This document shows, one piece after another, positions 36,501 through 45,169 of a stretch of 64,000 nt of DNA. Source of the stretch: Bacillus sp. AFS055030 (GTDB lineage: Bacteria; Bacillota; Bacilli; Bacillales; Bacillaceae_G); contig NZ_NUGT01000016.1 of NCBI RefSeq assembly GCF_002574545.1, positions 1 through 64,000 on the forward strand. The letters are read 5' to 3'. Position numbers and translations under genes: made by a program. The stretch's first letter is position 1; every line of letters begins with the position of its first letter. The notes beneath the pieces were generated by a model. That model was not told the DNA's origin and ran no database searches. It saw only the letters and a list, made by a program, of their open reading frames with translations.

Positions 36501-37712
36501 AAATTAGGTTTAGATGTCGATCAATCAAGCAATGCAGTTGTTTCATTTTATAACAGTCCATTTCCTGCAAATCCAATTAATACGGATAAAAACGGAAACT
36601 ATTCTGACAAAATTTTAGTGAGAAAACAATCTGCGCCATTAGAAGTTTCGTTTTATGGTATTGATGCAGCAAGAAACTTTACTTCTAATCCAAGTAATAA
36701 GTTAAGTGTCACATTTGTGGATGAAAATTTACCGTACTACTATTTAAAAGCTGATAAGGAAGTTCTTAATACTGGTGAAGCTGTAAATTACACTGTTCGT
36801 TCGAACAATGTGAAAAATTTAAAAACAACTAAAATTACAATGAATAATTTTAATTATGCTTCAATTGAAAATGTAGTAGTAAATGATGCAGTTAAAAAAT
36901 ATGGTGATGCAGAGGTTAGTGTAAAGACTACACCAGCGAGTCACGTATTTACATTTACTTATTTAGGAGATAAAGCGTTACCTGAAGATTTACCGTTATT
37001 TAATTTCGACCTAAAAACAGATAAAAAGTATGATAATGAAAGTCCTTACTGGTTTGGTATGAGTGCAACAACAATTGATCAAGCAAATGTTGAGACAAAA
37101 GATGTTTACACTTATATGGACAGATATAAACTAAAGCCAACCGTTTCTAGAATAGCAGGAGTACTACAAGTTGAAGGTGGATTAGATCCAGTTTCAGGTG
37201 GAATTAATTATGCTCTTGATCTAAGTAATGTCAACGCAAAAGTAAAAATTACGTCGTACGATGGAAAAACAGTTACTGATGCGCCAATTTTAGATAAATA
37301 TGGTTATTATGATGTAGATGGATTAAAACCTGATAAAGAAGCCTATACAGTAACAGTGGATGTACCAGGTCACTTTACGATGAACCAACAAGTTGTTTTA
37401 TCAAATGAAATTCGTGGAGAAACTTTAGGTAAAATTTATAAGTATAGTCTAGCAACCGCTGCAGCTGGAGACGTTAATAAAGATAATGTAATTGATGTAC
37501 TAGATGCAATAGCTGTACAAACTTACTGGAATACAAATAAGGCAACAGCAGACTTAAACTTTGATAAAGTAGTAGATAAAAAGGATATGGACTTTATTGT
37601 TCAAAACTTTGGATTACAAAATCCATCTGTCGACAAAGCGCCAAAACCAAAAACTACATACAAAGGTGCAACTTTAGATAGTATTTTAAAGGATTTAGGT
37701 TTAGATAAATAA
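33564..37712 (+). CDS. Giant secreted subtilase with PA domain and dockerin-like C terminus (1)
   Basis: A 1,382-residue secreted S8 serine protease. The order is: signal peptide (residues 1 to about 38); an I9-like propeptide (about 80-190); a catalytic domain with Asp231 (ILDTGMDYNHPDL), His283 (HGTHVAGIIGG) and Ser610 (GTSMATPYVAG); a protease-associated insert before Ser (GKFVFMNRGV, LGVIMANDE); an Fn3-like region (about 700-820); further beta-rich repeats; and a dockerin-like calcium pair at about 1302-1352 (GDVNKDNVIDVLDA and LNFDKVVDKKDM). The tail is YKGATLDSILKDLGL. The N-terminal half resembles Vpr/lactocepin-type proteases, which are shorter in B. subtilis. It presumably degrades extracellular protein. 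It is a paralogue of the next gene. Confidence 0.92.
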   Translation: MGEKREKSKVLKSFTVLALTSSFILGSVGQVTNVSNAASPSKAEDILANLSQEQRAALKHLSTNEETGLQINSDINLESSEETKVIVEFANKPVKVAQIEASVEGKTLTKTDAQKLIDQDHDTFAKDLGKVLTNTKSKKVDYKINRSFKHAFNGVSITLPANQIQNLLKSKAVKTVWSNEKFSIDPPAKNEENKQLKADEFNVANYSPYDQLDRLHAEGYTGKGIKIGILDTGMDYNHPDLKDAYKGGYDFVDNDNDPMETTYEDWKKSGQPEVNGSTYYTEHGTHVAGIIGGRGVADSDYSSVGAAPEADLYAYRVLGPYGGGTSEGIIAGIDKAVKDGMDVINMSLGASLNDPLYATSIAVNNAVLSGVTTVIAAGNDGDGMYTLGSPGAAALALTVGASSVAIDIYQYAGVLNGKNYNLRQLTKNYKDDLSALKEKSVQLVDVGLGDPAGYKNKDVKGKFVFMNRGVYTLDSKVAYAKDQGALGVIMANDEANKAEGAIQTFLGESMNAIPSFSVSFEEGSVISAALKDGKSEFTFGDFKKIQTASDELAGFSSRGPSRVNYDIKPEVTAPGVSILATVPFYVNDKNVDGSKPEDYKYAYARLSGTSMATPYVAGVSALLLQSNKDLEPADVKSILMNTADPLSKDYSVFEIGSGRVDAYEAIHSNVELQVVDKTPTIINGKQKLIDELTGGFSYGSIGFDNKDITESRKVTLKNRSEKAKTFSVNVKFQKGTRGALDAAKNNVTLTGPTSVKLNGISSKSIKFDLNIPKTAEKGTYEGYIVFTNNADPTEEYQIPFGGRVVNEGIDFLKADPLFSTDTSWPANAFPYLGFEFSLKSHMKTLDVLLTDPKTGEDLGLVGSFTPIIINDNQLYYIGRGFNSIYFPFTGDSKNPISNEPSFAQPGHYQLKLVGTNDKGKTFTKVSDFIYDLAPPTIKSSFDSLDQKVIEYNDGQFDKNGEFLYDFNINLNDPETDQANKLGLDVDQSSNAVVSFYNSPFPANPINTDKNGNYSDKILVRKQSAPLEVSFYGIDAARNFTSNPSNKLSVTFVDENLPYYYLKADKEVLNTGEAVNYTVRSNNVKNLKTTKITMNNFNYASIENVVVNDAVKKYGDAEVSVKTTPASHVFTFTYLGDKALPEDLPLFNFDLKTDKKYDNESPYWFGMSATTIDQANVETKDVYTYMDRYKLKPTVSRIAGVLQVEGGLDPVSGGINYALDLSNVNAKVKITSYDGKTVTDAPILDKYGYYDVDGLKPDKEAYTVTVDVPGHFTMNQQVVLSNEIRGETLGKIYKYSLATAAAGDVNKDNVIDVLDAIAVQTYWNTNKATADLNFDKVVDKKDMDFIVQNFGLQNPSVDKAPKPKTTYKGATLDSILKDLGLDK

Positions 37713-37723
37713 TGATGTAGAAG

Positions 37724-37756
37724 AAGGAAGCCAGCAAGATTGGCTTCCTTTTTTAT
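37724..37756 (+). terminator. Terminator after protease 1
   Basis: AAGGAAGCC / GGCTTCCTT with a 9-base loop and TTTTTT. It means that protease 2 has its own promoter. Confidence 0.92.
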
Positions 37757-38032
37757 GTATAAGGAAATTTGTAATAATGATTAGTTAATTCATGAAAAAA
37801 TTGAAAACATAACTGCCCCAAGACGTGCTTTTCCTGTTGAACTCCTTATCCTTTTTATCGTTACGTCCTAGACTTAATAAATATTCGAATAAAGTATTTT
37901 AAAATAGTTTTTCCTTATTCTATTAATAAGAAAAAGCTATTATTTTGGGGTTTATTTAAAATGATTAAAAAGATAAATAAAAATAATAATAAGTTTTCGC
38001 GATGAATCTGATGTTTCTTTAAAAAATAGTAA

Positions 38033-38142
38033 AATTGGGTTATTTCGATAGTTTTTTATGGAAGAATTTAGGCGAATCTTGTCGAATATAGAGAGAGAAA
38101 TTTTGAAACTTAGGTAAATAAGGGGAATGATAACCCAATTGA
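38033..38142 (+). promoter_or_regulatory. Conserved upstream blocks of protease gene 2
   Basis: TTGTCGA (38079-38085) and ATAACCCAATTGA (38130-38142), the latter 149 bp before the start, repeat the arrangement at gene 1. In addition AATTGGGTTAT, the inverse of the second block, lies at 38033-38043. The remaining part of 37757-38291 shows no gene. Confidence 0.6.
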
Positions 38143-38291
38143 CCGAAAATTGAAACAAATTGATAATAAATGTAGAAAGTAAATTTGATGTAAAGAGTTA
38201 AATATGAAAATAAAAAGTAGTTTACTATTTTATCAATCATAGATCTTCATTGAATTTTACTTTAGATAAAGAATAGCCAGGAGGAAGAAGA

Positions 38292-41200
38292 ATGGGGAAG
38301 AGAGTAAAGAAAAGTAAGTTAGTTTCAGGCTTTACTGTATTAGCTCTATCATCTAGTGTTGTTGTTGCACCGATTGCACATGTAACGAATGTTTCAAAGG
38401 CAGCAGGGAAAACGAAGACAGAAACAATACTTGCAAATTTAACTTCTCAACAACGAGCTGCTTTAAAACAAATTACAACGAATGAATCGACAGGACTTCA
38501 AATTTCATCAGACATTGACCAAACGTCTACAAAACAAACTTCAGTTATTGTTGAGTTTGCAAATAAGCCTGCGAAAGTGGCTCGAATTGAGGCACAAGTA
38601 GAAGGTAAATCATTAACTGAAGCACAAGCAGGGAAATTAGTTGATCAAGATCATACTACTTTTAGTGCAGAAGTGGGACAAGTTCTAAAGGATGAAAAAA
38701 ATAATAAGGTAGATTTCAAAATTAAGCGTTCATATAAACATGCCTTTAACGGTGTTTCAATGAGTCTACCAGCAAACCAAATTAAGAATCTATTAAAATC
38801 AAAAGCAGTTAAAACTGTATGGAGTAATGAGAAATTCTCAATTAACCCTCCGAAAGAATCAGATAAAAATAGTGAGTTAAAAGCAGATGAGTCTAAAGTA
38901 GCGAACTATACGCCATATGATGGCTTGGATAAGCTACATGCTGAAGGCTATACAGGTAAGGGCATTAAAGTGGGTATTCTTGATACTGGTATCGATTACA
39001 ACCACCCAGATTTAAAAGATGCTTACAAAGGTGGATATGACTTTGTAGATAATGATAACGATCCAATGGAGACTACATATGCTGATTGGATCAAAGCTGG
39101 TAAACCAGGTACTGCAGATGGAGCTGACTATTATACTGAGCATGGTACTCACGTAGCAGGTATTATTGGTGGACGTGGTGCATCTAATAGTGAATATAAA
39201 CAAGTTGGTGCAGCACCGGAATCTGATATTTATTCATATCGTGTACTTGGACCTGGTGGGTTTGGAACGACTGAAGCGATTATAGCAGGTATTGATAAAG
39301 CGGTAAAAGATGGTATGGATGTTATTAATATGTCATTAGGTGCATCGTTAAATGATCCACTTTATGCAACTTCTATTGCTGTTAACAATGCTGTATTAAG
39401 TGGTGTGACGACTGTTGTAGCTGCAGGAAATGATGGAGACAAAATGGATACACTAGGTTCACCTGGAGCGGCTGCATTAGCACTTACTGTCGGAGCTTCA
39501 TCCGTTGCAATTGATCTTTATCAATTTAACGGAACTCAGGATGGAAATGAGTACAAATTTAGACAATTAGCTCAAAACTACTCTGATAATGTAACGACAT
39601 TAAAAGGAAAGAACTATCAACTTGTTGACGTAGGTTTAGCGAATCCATCTGATTTTACAGGAAAAGACTTAAAAGGCAAGATTGCTTACATTCAACGTGG
39701 AACGATTGCTTTGATTGATAAAATTAAAAATGCAAAAGCAGCTGGTGCAGTTGGTGTATTAATGGCTAATAACATTGATAACCAAAGTGAAGGAGCAATC
39801 CAAGCATTCATAGGTGAGTCGGTAGATGCTATTCCTTCATTCTCAGTATCATATGAAGAGGGATTAAAAATCACAGCAGCGGTTAAAGCAGGAAGAAATG
39901 AAGTTTCTTTTGGTGACTATACTAAGTTACAAACAGCTTCTGATGAATTAGCAACATTTAGTTCAAGAGGTCCATCACGTGTAAACTATGATATCAAGCC
40001 AGAAGTAACTGCACCAGGTGTTTCGATTCTTTCGACTGTACCATTTTATGTAAATAATAAAACAGACGATGGATCAAAACCTGAAGATTATAAGTATGCA
40101 TATTCGCGCTTGTCTGGAACATCAATGGCAACACCATATGTCGCAGGTGTATCTGCATTATTACTTCAATCAAATAAAGACTTAAAACCAGAAAATATTA
40201 AATCAATCTTAATGAATACTGCAGATCCATTATCAAAAGCATATAGCGTATTTGAAGTAGGTAGTGGACGTGTAGATGCATATGAAGCAATTCATTCAAA
40301 TGTAGAATTAGAAGTAGTTGATAAAACACCAACGATCGTAAATGGAAAAGAAAAATTAATTAATGAGTTAACCGGTGGAATGAGCTTTGGTTCATATGGA
40401 TTTGATAATAATGATATTGCAAGTTCTCGCAATGTTACGTTAAAGAATCGTAGTGAAAAAGCGAAAACATTTAGTGTTGACGTGAAATATCAAACTGGAT
40501 TAAGAGGATCAAAGGATGCAGCTTCAAATAATGTTACATTAACAGGTCCTACATCAGTTAAATTAAACGGTATTAGTTCGAAATCAATTAAGTTTAATTT
40601 AAACATTCCAAAAACTGCTGAAAAAGGAACATATGAAGGTTATGTTACATTCACGAATACGCAGGATCCAACTGAAGAATATCAAATTCCATTTGGTGTT
40701 CGTGTAGTTGAAGAAGGGATTAAATCATTTGATTTATTTAATCCAATGTATTCAAATAAAATTACAAATCCAACTTATGCATATCCGTTTATCGATGCTA
40801 GTGTGTCATTAAAAACACATTTGAAATCATTAGATGTTATCATTCAGGACCCAACAACTGGTCAAGACTTAGGTATTATTGGTTCATTTAATACACCAGT
40901 AATGAAAGAAGATGTCGTTTACAATGTTGGTCGACTTGTCGGTTCATATTACTTCCCATTCACTGGAGATGCGAAAAATCCGATTAGTAGTAAATATGAA
41001 TTAATTAAACCAGGTCACTACAAATTAAGACTAGTTGGTGTGAGTGAAAGTGGAAAAACATTTGCTGAAGCAAGAGACTTTATGTTGGAATATGCTGTTC
41101 CGAACATGACTTCAAGCTTTGACAAGTTAGATCAAAAAGTTATCGAGTATAGTGATAGTCAACTTGATGAAAAAGGACAAATGTTATATGACTTCAACAT

Positions 41201-42461
41201 TAACGTAAATGATCCAGAAATTGACGAAGCGAAAAAATACGGTATTAAAGCTGATCAATCAGATAACACAATTGTTTACACGTATAATTCCTTCTTCCCA
41301 TCATTACCAATTAACGTAGATAAAAATGGCGATTATACTGATCAAATCTTAGTTGATAGCAAATATGCAGTATTACCTTTAACATTCTATGGAATGGATG
41401 CAGCATTAAATCCTACTTCACAAATTAGAGTCGCTTTTGTAAAAAATACAACTCCGTATTATTACTTAAAAGCAAATAAACAAAACATTGTAACTGGTGA
41501 TACTGTAAATTACTCAGTTAAAGCAAATAATATTAGTAACTTAAAAACTACTAAATTAACGCTTCAATTGAATAATACTCAAGGAATCATTGACAATATT
41601 TTAGTTAATAATGAAGTTAAAAAATATGGCGACGCTCAAGTTACAGTAAAAACATCGCCTACTACTTGGGATTATATGACACAATATGATTTTACTTTTA
41701 CTTACTCAGGTTCAGCTAATTTACCAGAGGACATTCAATTATTTAATTTCGATGTTAAAACAATCGATAAATCATTTACAACAGGTCCAGCGATTAACTT
41801 CTCAGGTAACGGTGCATCTACTATTGATACATCAAATGTAGAAACGAAAAATGTTTACACTTATATTGACGGTTACAATGTAAAATCAACAGTTTCAAAA
41901 CTAACAGGTACAGTTCAAGTAGAAGGTACAAAAGATCCTGTAACAGGGCAAACAAATTATGCGATCGATCAAACTAAACTAGGTGCAAACATTACATTAA
42001 CATCCTATGATGGTAAAACTGTTTTACAAGCACCAGTTACATCAAAACAAGGTGATTATGCTTTTGATGGTGTTAAAATAGACAGTAAACCTTATACGGT
42101 ATCTGTTGATGTACCAGGTCACTTTACTATGCATAAAACAATGGAACAGTTAGTTGATACTATTCGTGGTGAATTAGTTGGTAAGCAATTACGCTACTTA
42201 TTAGATGTTGCACCAGCAGGTGATGCTAATAAAGATGATGTAATCGACGTATTAGATGCATTAGCTGTACAAACTTACTGGGGTACAAACAAAGCATCTG
42301 CTGACTTCAACTTTGATAAAGTAGTTGATGCAAAAGATATGGATTATGTAGTTAAGAATTTTGGATTACAAAATTCAACAGTTCCAAACCCTCCTAAAGC
42401 TAAAAAATCATATAAAGGTGCTACATTAGATAGTATCTTAACAGATTTAGGCTTAAACTAA
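38292..42461 (+). CDS. Giant secreted subtilase with PA domain and dockerin-like C terminus (2)
   Basis: A 1,389-residue paralogue of the preceding protease with the same order: signal peptide (about 1-38), I9-like propeptide, S8 domain with Asp231, His284 and Ser611, PA insert (GKIAYIQRGT, VGVLMANN), Fn3-like region, beta-rich repeats and a dockerin-like pair (GDANKDDVIDVLDA, FNFDKVVDAKDM). The tail YKGATLDSILTDLGL is almost identical to gene 1. The catalytic halves are far more alike than the region of about 830-1,250, so the two enzymes probably differ in substrate or surface binding. The mid-region has several short insertions. AGGAGGAAG lies before the ATG; it has its own terminator. Confidence 0.92.
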   Translation: MGKRVKKSKLVSGFTVLALSSSVVVAPIAHVTNVSKAAGKTKTETILANLTSQQRAALKQITTNESTGLQISSDIDQTSTKQTSVIVEFANKPAKVARIEAQVEGKSLTEAQAGKLVDQDHTTFSAEVGQVLKDEKNNKVDFKIKRSYKHAFNGVSMSLPANQIKNLLKSKAVKTVWSNEKFSINPPKESDKNSELKADESKVANYTPYDGLDKLHAEGYTGKGIKVGILDTGIDYNHPDLKDAYKGGYDFVDNDNDPMETTYADWIKAGKPGTADGADYYTEHGTHVAGIIGGRGASNSEYKQVGAAPESDIYSYRVLGPGGFGTTEAIIAGIDKAVKDGMDVINMSLGASLNDPLYATSIAVNNAVLSGVTTVVAAGNDGDKMDTLGSPGAAALALTVGASSVAIDLYQFNGTQDGNEYKFRQLAQNYSDNVTTLKGKNYQLVDVGLANPSDFTGKDLKGKIAYIQRGTIALIDKIKNAKAAGAVGVLMANNIDNQSEGAIQAFIGESVDAIPSFSVSYEEGLKITAAVKAGRNEVSFGDYTKLQTASDELATFSSRGPSRVNYDIKPEVTAPGVSILSTVPFYVNNKTDDGSKPEDYKYAYSRLSGTSMATPYVAGVSALLLQSNKDLKPENIKSILMNTADPLSKAYSVFEVGSGRVDAYEAIHSNVELEVVDKTPTIVNGKEKLINELTGGMSFGSYGFDNNDIASSRNVTLKNRSEKAKTFSVDVKYQTGLRGSKDAASNNVTLTGPTSVKLNGISSKSIKFNLNIPKTAEKGTYEGYVTFTNTQDPTEEYQIPFGVRVVEEGIKSFDLFNPMYSNKITNPTYAYPFIDASVSLKTHLKSLDVIIQDPTTGQDLGIIGSFNTPVMKEDVVYNVGRLVGSYYFPFTGDAKNPISSKYELIKPGHYKLRLVGVSESGKTFAEARDFMLEYAVPNMTSSFDKLDQKVIEYSDSQLDEKGQMLYDFNINVNDPEIDEAKKYGIKADQSDNTIVYTYNSFFPSLPINVDKNGDYTDQILVDSKYAVLPLTFYGMDAALNPTSQIRVAFVKNTTPYYYLKANKQNIVTGDTVNYSVKANNISNLKTTKLTLQLNNTQGIIDNILVNNEVKKYGDAQVTVKTSPTTWDYMTQYDFTFTYSGSANLPEDIQLFNFDVKTIDKSFTTGPAINFSGNGASTIDTSNVETKNVYTYIDGYNVKSTVSKLTGTVQVEGTKDPVTGQTNYAIDQTKLGANITLTSYDGKTVLQAPVTSKQGDYAFDGVKIDSKPYTVSVDVPGHFTMHKTMEQLVDTIRGELVGKQLRYLLDVAPAGDANKDDVIDVLDALAVQTYWGTNKASADFNFDKVVDAKDMDYVVKNFGLQNSTVPNPPKAKKSYKGATLDSILTDLGLN

Positions 42462-42476
42462 ACAAATCATAAAAGC

Positions 42477-42514
42477 AGCCTTCTCCCGATTATTCTTTGG
42501 GAGAAGGCTTTTTA
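42477..42514 (+). terminator. Terminator after protease 2
   Basis: AGCCTTCTCCC / GGGAGAAGGCT with an 11-base loop and TTTTTA. Confidence 0.93.
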
Positions 42515-42627
42515 TTGATTTGAGCATTTCCTTAACTCGTGCAATCAATAAGCACTGGTAAAAATATACATAAAGAAATTCACTTTAGGTTAACTTAAAG
42601 GAACAAAGGATTTATAGGAGATTTTTT

Positions 42628-43698
42628 ATGAATAAAAAGTATATTTATTCAACTCATATTTATATCTTGCTTATTATGTCGACCGGGTTTATGTTGCATG
42701 TGTTTATCGTACCTAGTGTGTTGACATCAACTCATCGGGATTCTTGGGTTACGGTAATTGCTAGTATCCTTCCTTTTTTAGTTTGGAGTGCTTTAGTTTT
42801 TTATTTATATAAAAAGTTAAATAATGAAGATATTTTGTCTGTCATGTTTAAAGTATTGTATAAACCATTAGCTTACATATTTTCAGCTATTTTTGTAGCT
42901 TACTTTTTACTTTCAGCTTTCGTTACATTTCGCTTTACATTAACTTGGGCTGATATAAACTATACACAAGATATTCCACAAATCGTCGTAGCGCTTTTAA
43001 TTGCATTGATATGTTTCTATGCGTCAAGTAAAGGGATTCGTACAATTAGTACAGCTGCATTTTTAATTCTACCTCCTGTTGCTTTTTTTGGGTTTTTGGT
43101 TGGAATTGGGAATGAAAAGAACAAAGATTTCGAACTATTATTTCCTTTATTCGAAAGAGGATACCAAGATTTTTTTCATGGTTTTATTTATTCTTGTTCA
43201 GGTTTTTTTGAGATCATCTATATTTTATTTTTAACCTCCTTTTTGAAAGATAAAATAAAAGTAAAATGGCTAATGATTGTAAGTTGTATATTATTAATGT
43301 TAATTTTAGGACCATTAACAGGAGCGATTATGGAATTTGGACCACTTGAGGCAGAAAAAATGAGAAATCCTGTTTATGAACAATGGAAGATTTTAACCTT
43401 AGGTGAGAATATTACTAGATTAGATTTCTTATCAATTTATCAGTGGTTATCGGGCGCTTTTATTCGGATTAGTTTAAATTTGTACATCGGAAATTATATT
43501 ATCAACTACAATGGACGGAAAAAATGGAGTTTGCCACTATTATCACTTGTTCTAATAGTAGCGGTAATGATTCCGTGGAACGATTCAGCATTTTATAATT
43601 TTTTGCAATTCTACTACTTTCCAATCAATTTAATTTTTTTATTATGTACGATGTTACTATTTTTAATTATTACAAAATTAAAAGGTGATTTTGCATGA
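42628..43698 (+). CDS. Spore germinant receptor B subunit (GerAB family)
   Basis: A 356-residue protein with about ten membrane segments, of the GerAB/APC-like spore germination permease family. It carries the characteristic second-helix start HIYILLIMSTGFMLHVFIVP and central WADINYTQDIPQ. It sits in the inner spore membrane and contributes the germinant-binding pocket. The stop overlaps the next start by four bases (ATGA), so translation is coupled. Gene order here is B-A-C. AGGAGATTTTTT precedes the ATG. Expression should be forespore specific. Confidence 0.9.
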   Translation: MNKKYIYSTHIYILLIMSTGFMLHVFIVPSVLTSTHRDSWVTVIASILPFLVWSALVFYLYKKLNNEDILSVMFKVLYKPLAYIFSAIFVAYFLLSAFVTFRFTLTWADINYTQDIPQIVVALLIALICFYASSKGIRTISTAAFLILPPVAFFGFLVGIGNEKNKDFELLFPLFERGYQDFFHGFIYSCSGFFEIIYILFLTSFLKDKIKVKWLMIVSCILLMLILGPLTGAIMEFGPLEAEKMRNPVYEQWKILTLGENITRLDFLSIYQWLSGAFIRISLNLYIGNYIINYNGRKKWSLPLLSLVLIVAVMIPWNDSAFYNFLQFYYFPINLIFLLCTMLLFLIITKLKGDFA

Positions 43699-45161
43699 CA
43701 AAAGAATCGACAACTTTAGAAAACCTTAATCTACTAGAATTTATGGAGTCATTTAATCACTCTTCGGATATTGAATTTAGAACGAAATCCTATAAAGAAG
43801 GAGAAGACTCACATTTTGTCATCATCATGTTTTGTCCTAACTTAATAGATGCTCAATTTAGCAATCAAATTATTAATGACATATTTAACATCGTCCACAA
43901 AGAAGAAAAATTTGATTTTGAGCTATTGAGAAATATAGTCGAGGCTAAAAGATTAAAGGACGGAGTTACGATTAAAAAAGAAGTTGAAGAAAACTTATTT
44001 TCCGGAAATTTAGTCATATTTAGTTCTTATTTTAATGATATTTTCTTTATTCCCGTTGCAGATCCTCCACAACGAAGTCCGGAAGAATCAAATTTAGAAA
44101 ATTCAATTCGCGGTCCACGAGACGGATTTGTAGAAAGTTATTCAATTAATATGGCATTAATTCGACAAAGGCTTAAGACTTCAACATTAAAAAGTGTCGA
44201 ATTTACAATCGGTGAACGTAGTCATACGAAAGTTTTATTAGTTTATATGGAAGATATTATTAATCCTGAAATTCTTTCAGAGGTTAAACAACGCCTAAGC
44301 AAAATTAAAAAAGATGTAGTTGTAAGTAGCTATGAAATTGAGGAAGCCTTATATGATCAACCTTTCTCGATCTTCCCGCTTTTAGATAATATTGGTAGAC
44401 CAGATTTCGTCGTACAATCAATAAATCAAGGTAGGTTTGCAGTCATTGTTGATGGGAATCCTACTTGTCTAATCGGACCGGCAAACTTACATCAACTTGT
44501 CTATTCACCTGAGGATATCCATTCAAGCTTTTACTATGTAAATGTAGTTAGGTATCTTAGAATCGCGGCAATCTTCACCACGATTTTTCTACCAGGATTT
44601 TATATTGCAATGGCTACCTTTCATATTGATCAAATACCTTATCCCTTCTTGGCGACAATTGGTATGTCAAGAAACGGTTTGCCATTTTCAGCTCCATTAG
44701 AGGCCAGTTTAATGTTGGTTTTTTTTGAACTATTTAAAGAAGCGGGGATTCGGTTACCAAAAGCGGTAGGTCAAACTGTAGCCGTGTTAGGAGGATTATT
44801 TATTGGTGATGCTGCAATACGTGCTGGACTAACTTCACCTGCAATGCTTGTCGTTGTAGCATTAACCGTTATTTCAGGTTATACATTAATTAATCAAAAT
44901 ATCTCAGGTAATATTGTATTTCTTCGTTTTTTTATTTTATTTTTATCTGCTGTCGCAGGCTTAATTGGTTTTTTTACTGGATTTTTTCTATTTACAACGA
45001 TGATTGTTTCATTAGAAAGTTTTGGTCAACCTTATATTACGCTCCTTTCTGTTCCAAAAAAGTCTGATTTTCTAAATGTAATTATCAAATTACCTCAAAA
45101 GTTTAAAACGAAACGAAACCTATCACTCCATCCAGTTGATCAAGACCGAAAGAAGGAGTGA
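43695..45161 (+). CDS. Spore germinant receptor A subunit (GerAA family)
   Basis: A 488-residue GerAA-type subunit. The soluble N-terminal domain (residues about 1-275) includes the conserved RGPRDGFVESYSINMALIRQR and DNIGRPDFVVQSINQGRFAV. The C-terminal part has about five or six membrane helices (AIFTTIFLPGFYIAMATFH, then IPYPFLATIGMSRNGLPF). These proteins form the oligomeric channel core of the receptor. It overlaps gerB and gerC by four bases each. Confidence 0.93.
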   Translation: MTKESTTLENLNLLEFMESFNHSSDIEFRTKSYKEGEDSHFVIIMFCPNLIDAQFSNQIINDIFNIVHKEEKFDFELLRNIVEAKRLKDGVTIKKEVEENLFSGNLVIFSSYFNDIFFIPVADPPQRSPEESNLENSIRGPRDGFVESYSINMALIRQRLKTSTLKSVEFTIGERSHTKVLLVYMEDIINPEILSEVKQRLSKIKKDVVVSSYEIEEALYDQPFSIFPLLDNIGRPDFVVQSINQGRFAVIVDGNPTCLIGPANLHQLVYSPEDIHSSFYYVNVVRYLRIAAIFTTIFLPGFYIAMATFHIDQIPYPFLATIGMSRNGLPFSAPLEASLMLVFFELFKEAGIRLPKAVGQTVAVLGGLFIGDAAIRAGLTSPAMLVVVALTVISGYTLINQNISGNIVFLRFFILFLSAVAGLIGFFTGFFLFTTMIVSLESFGQPYITLLSVPKKSDFLNVIIKLPQKFKTKRNLSLHPVDQDRKKE

Positions 45162-45169
45162 GAAATAAG

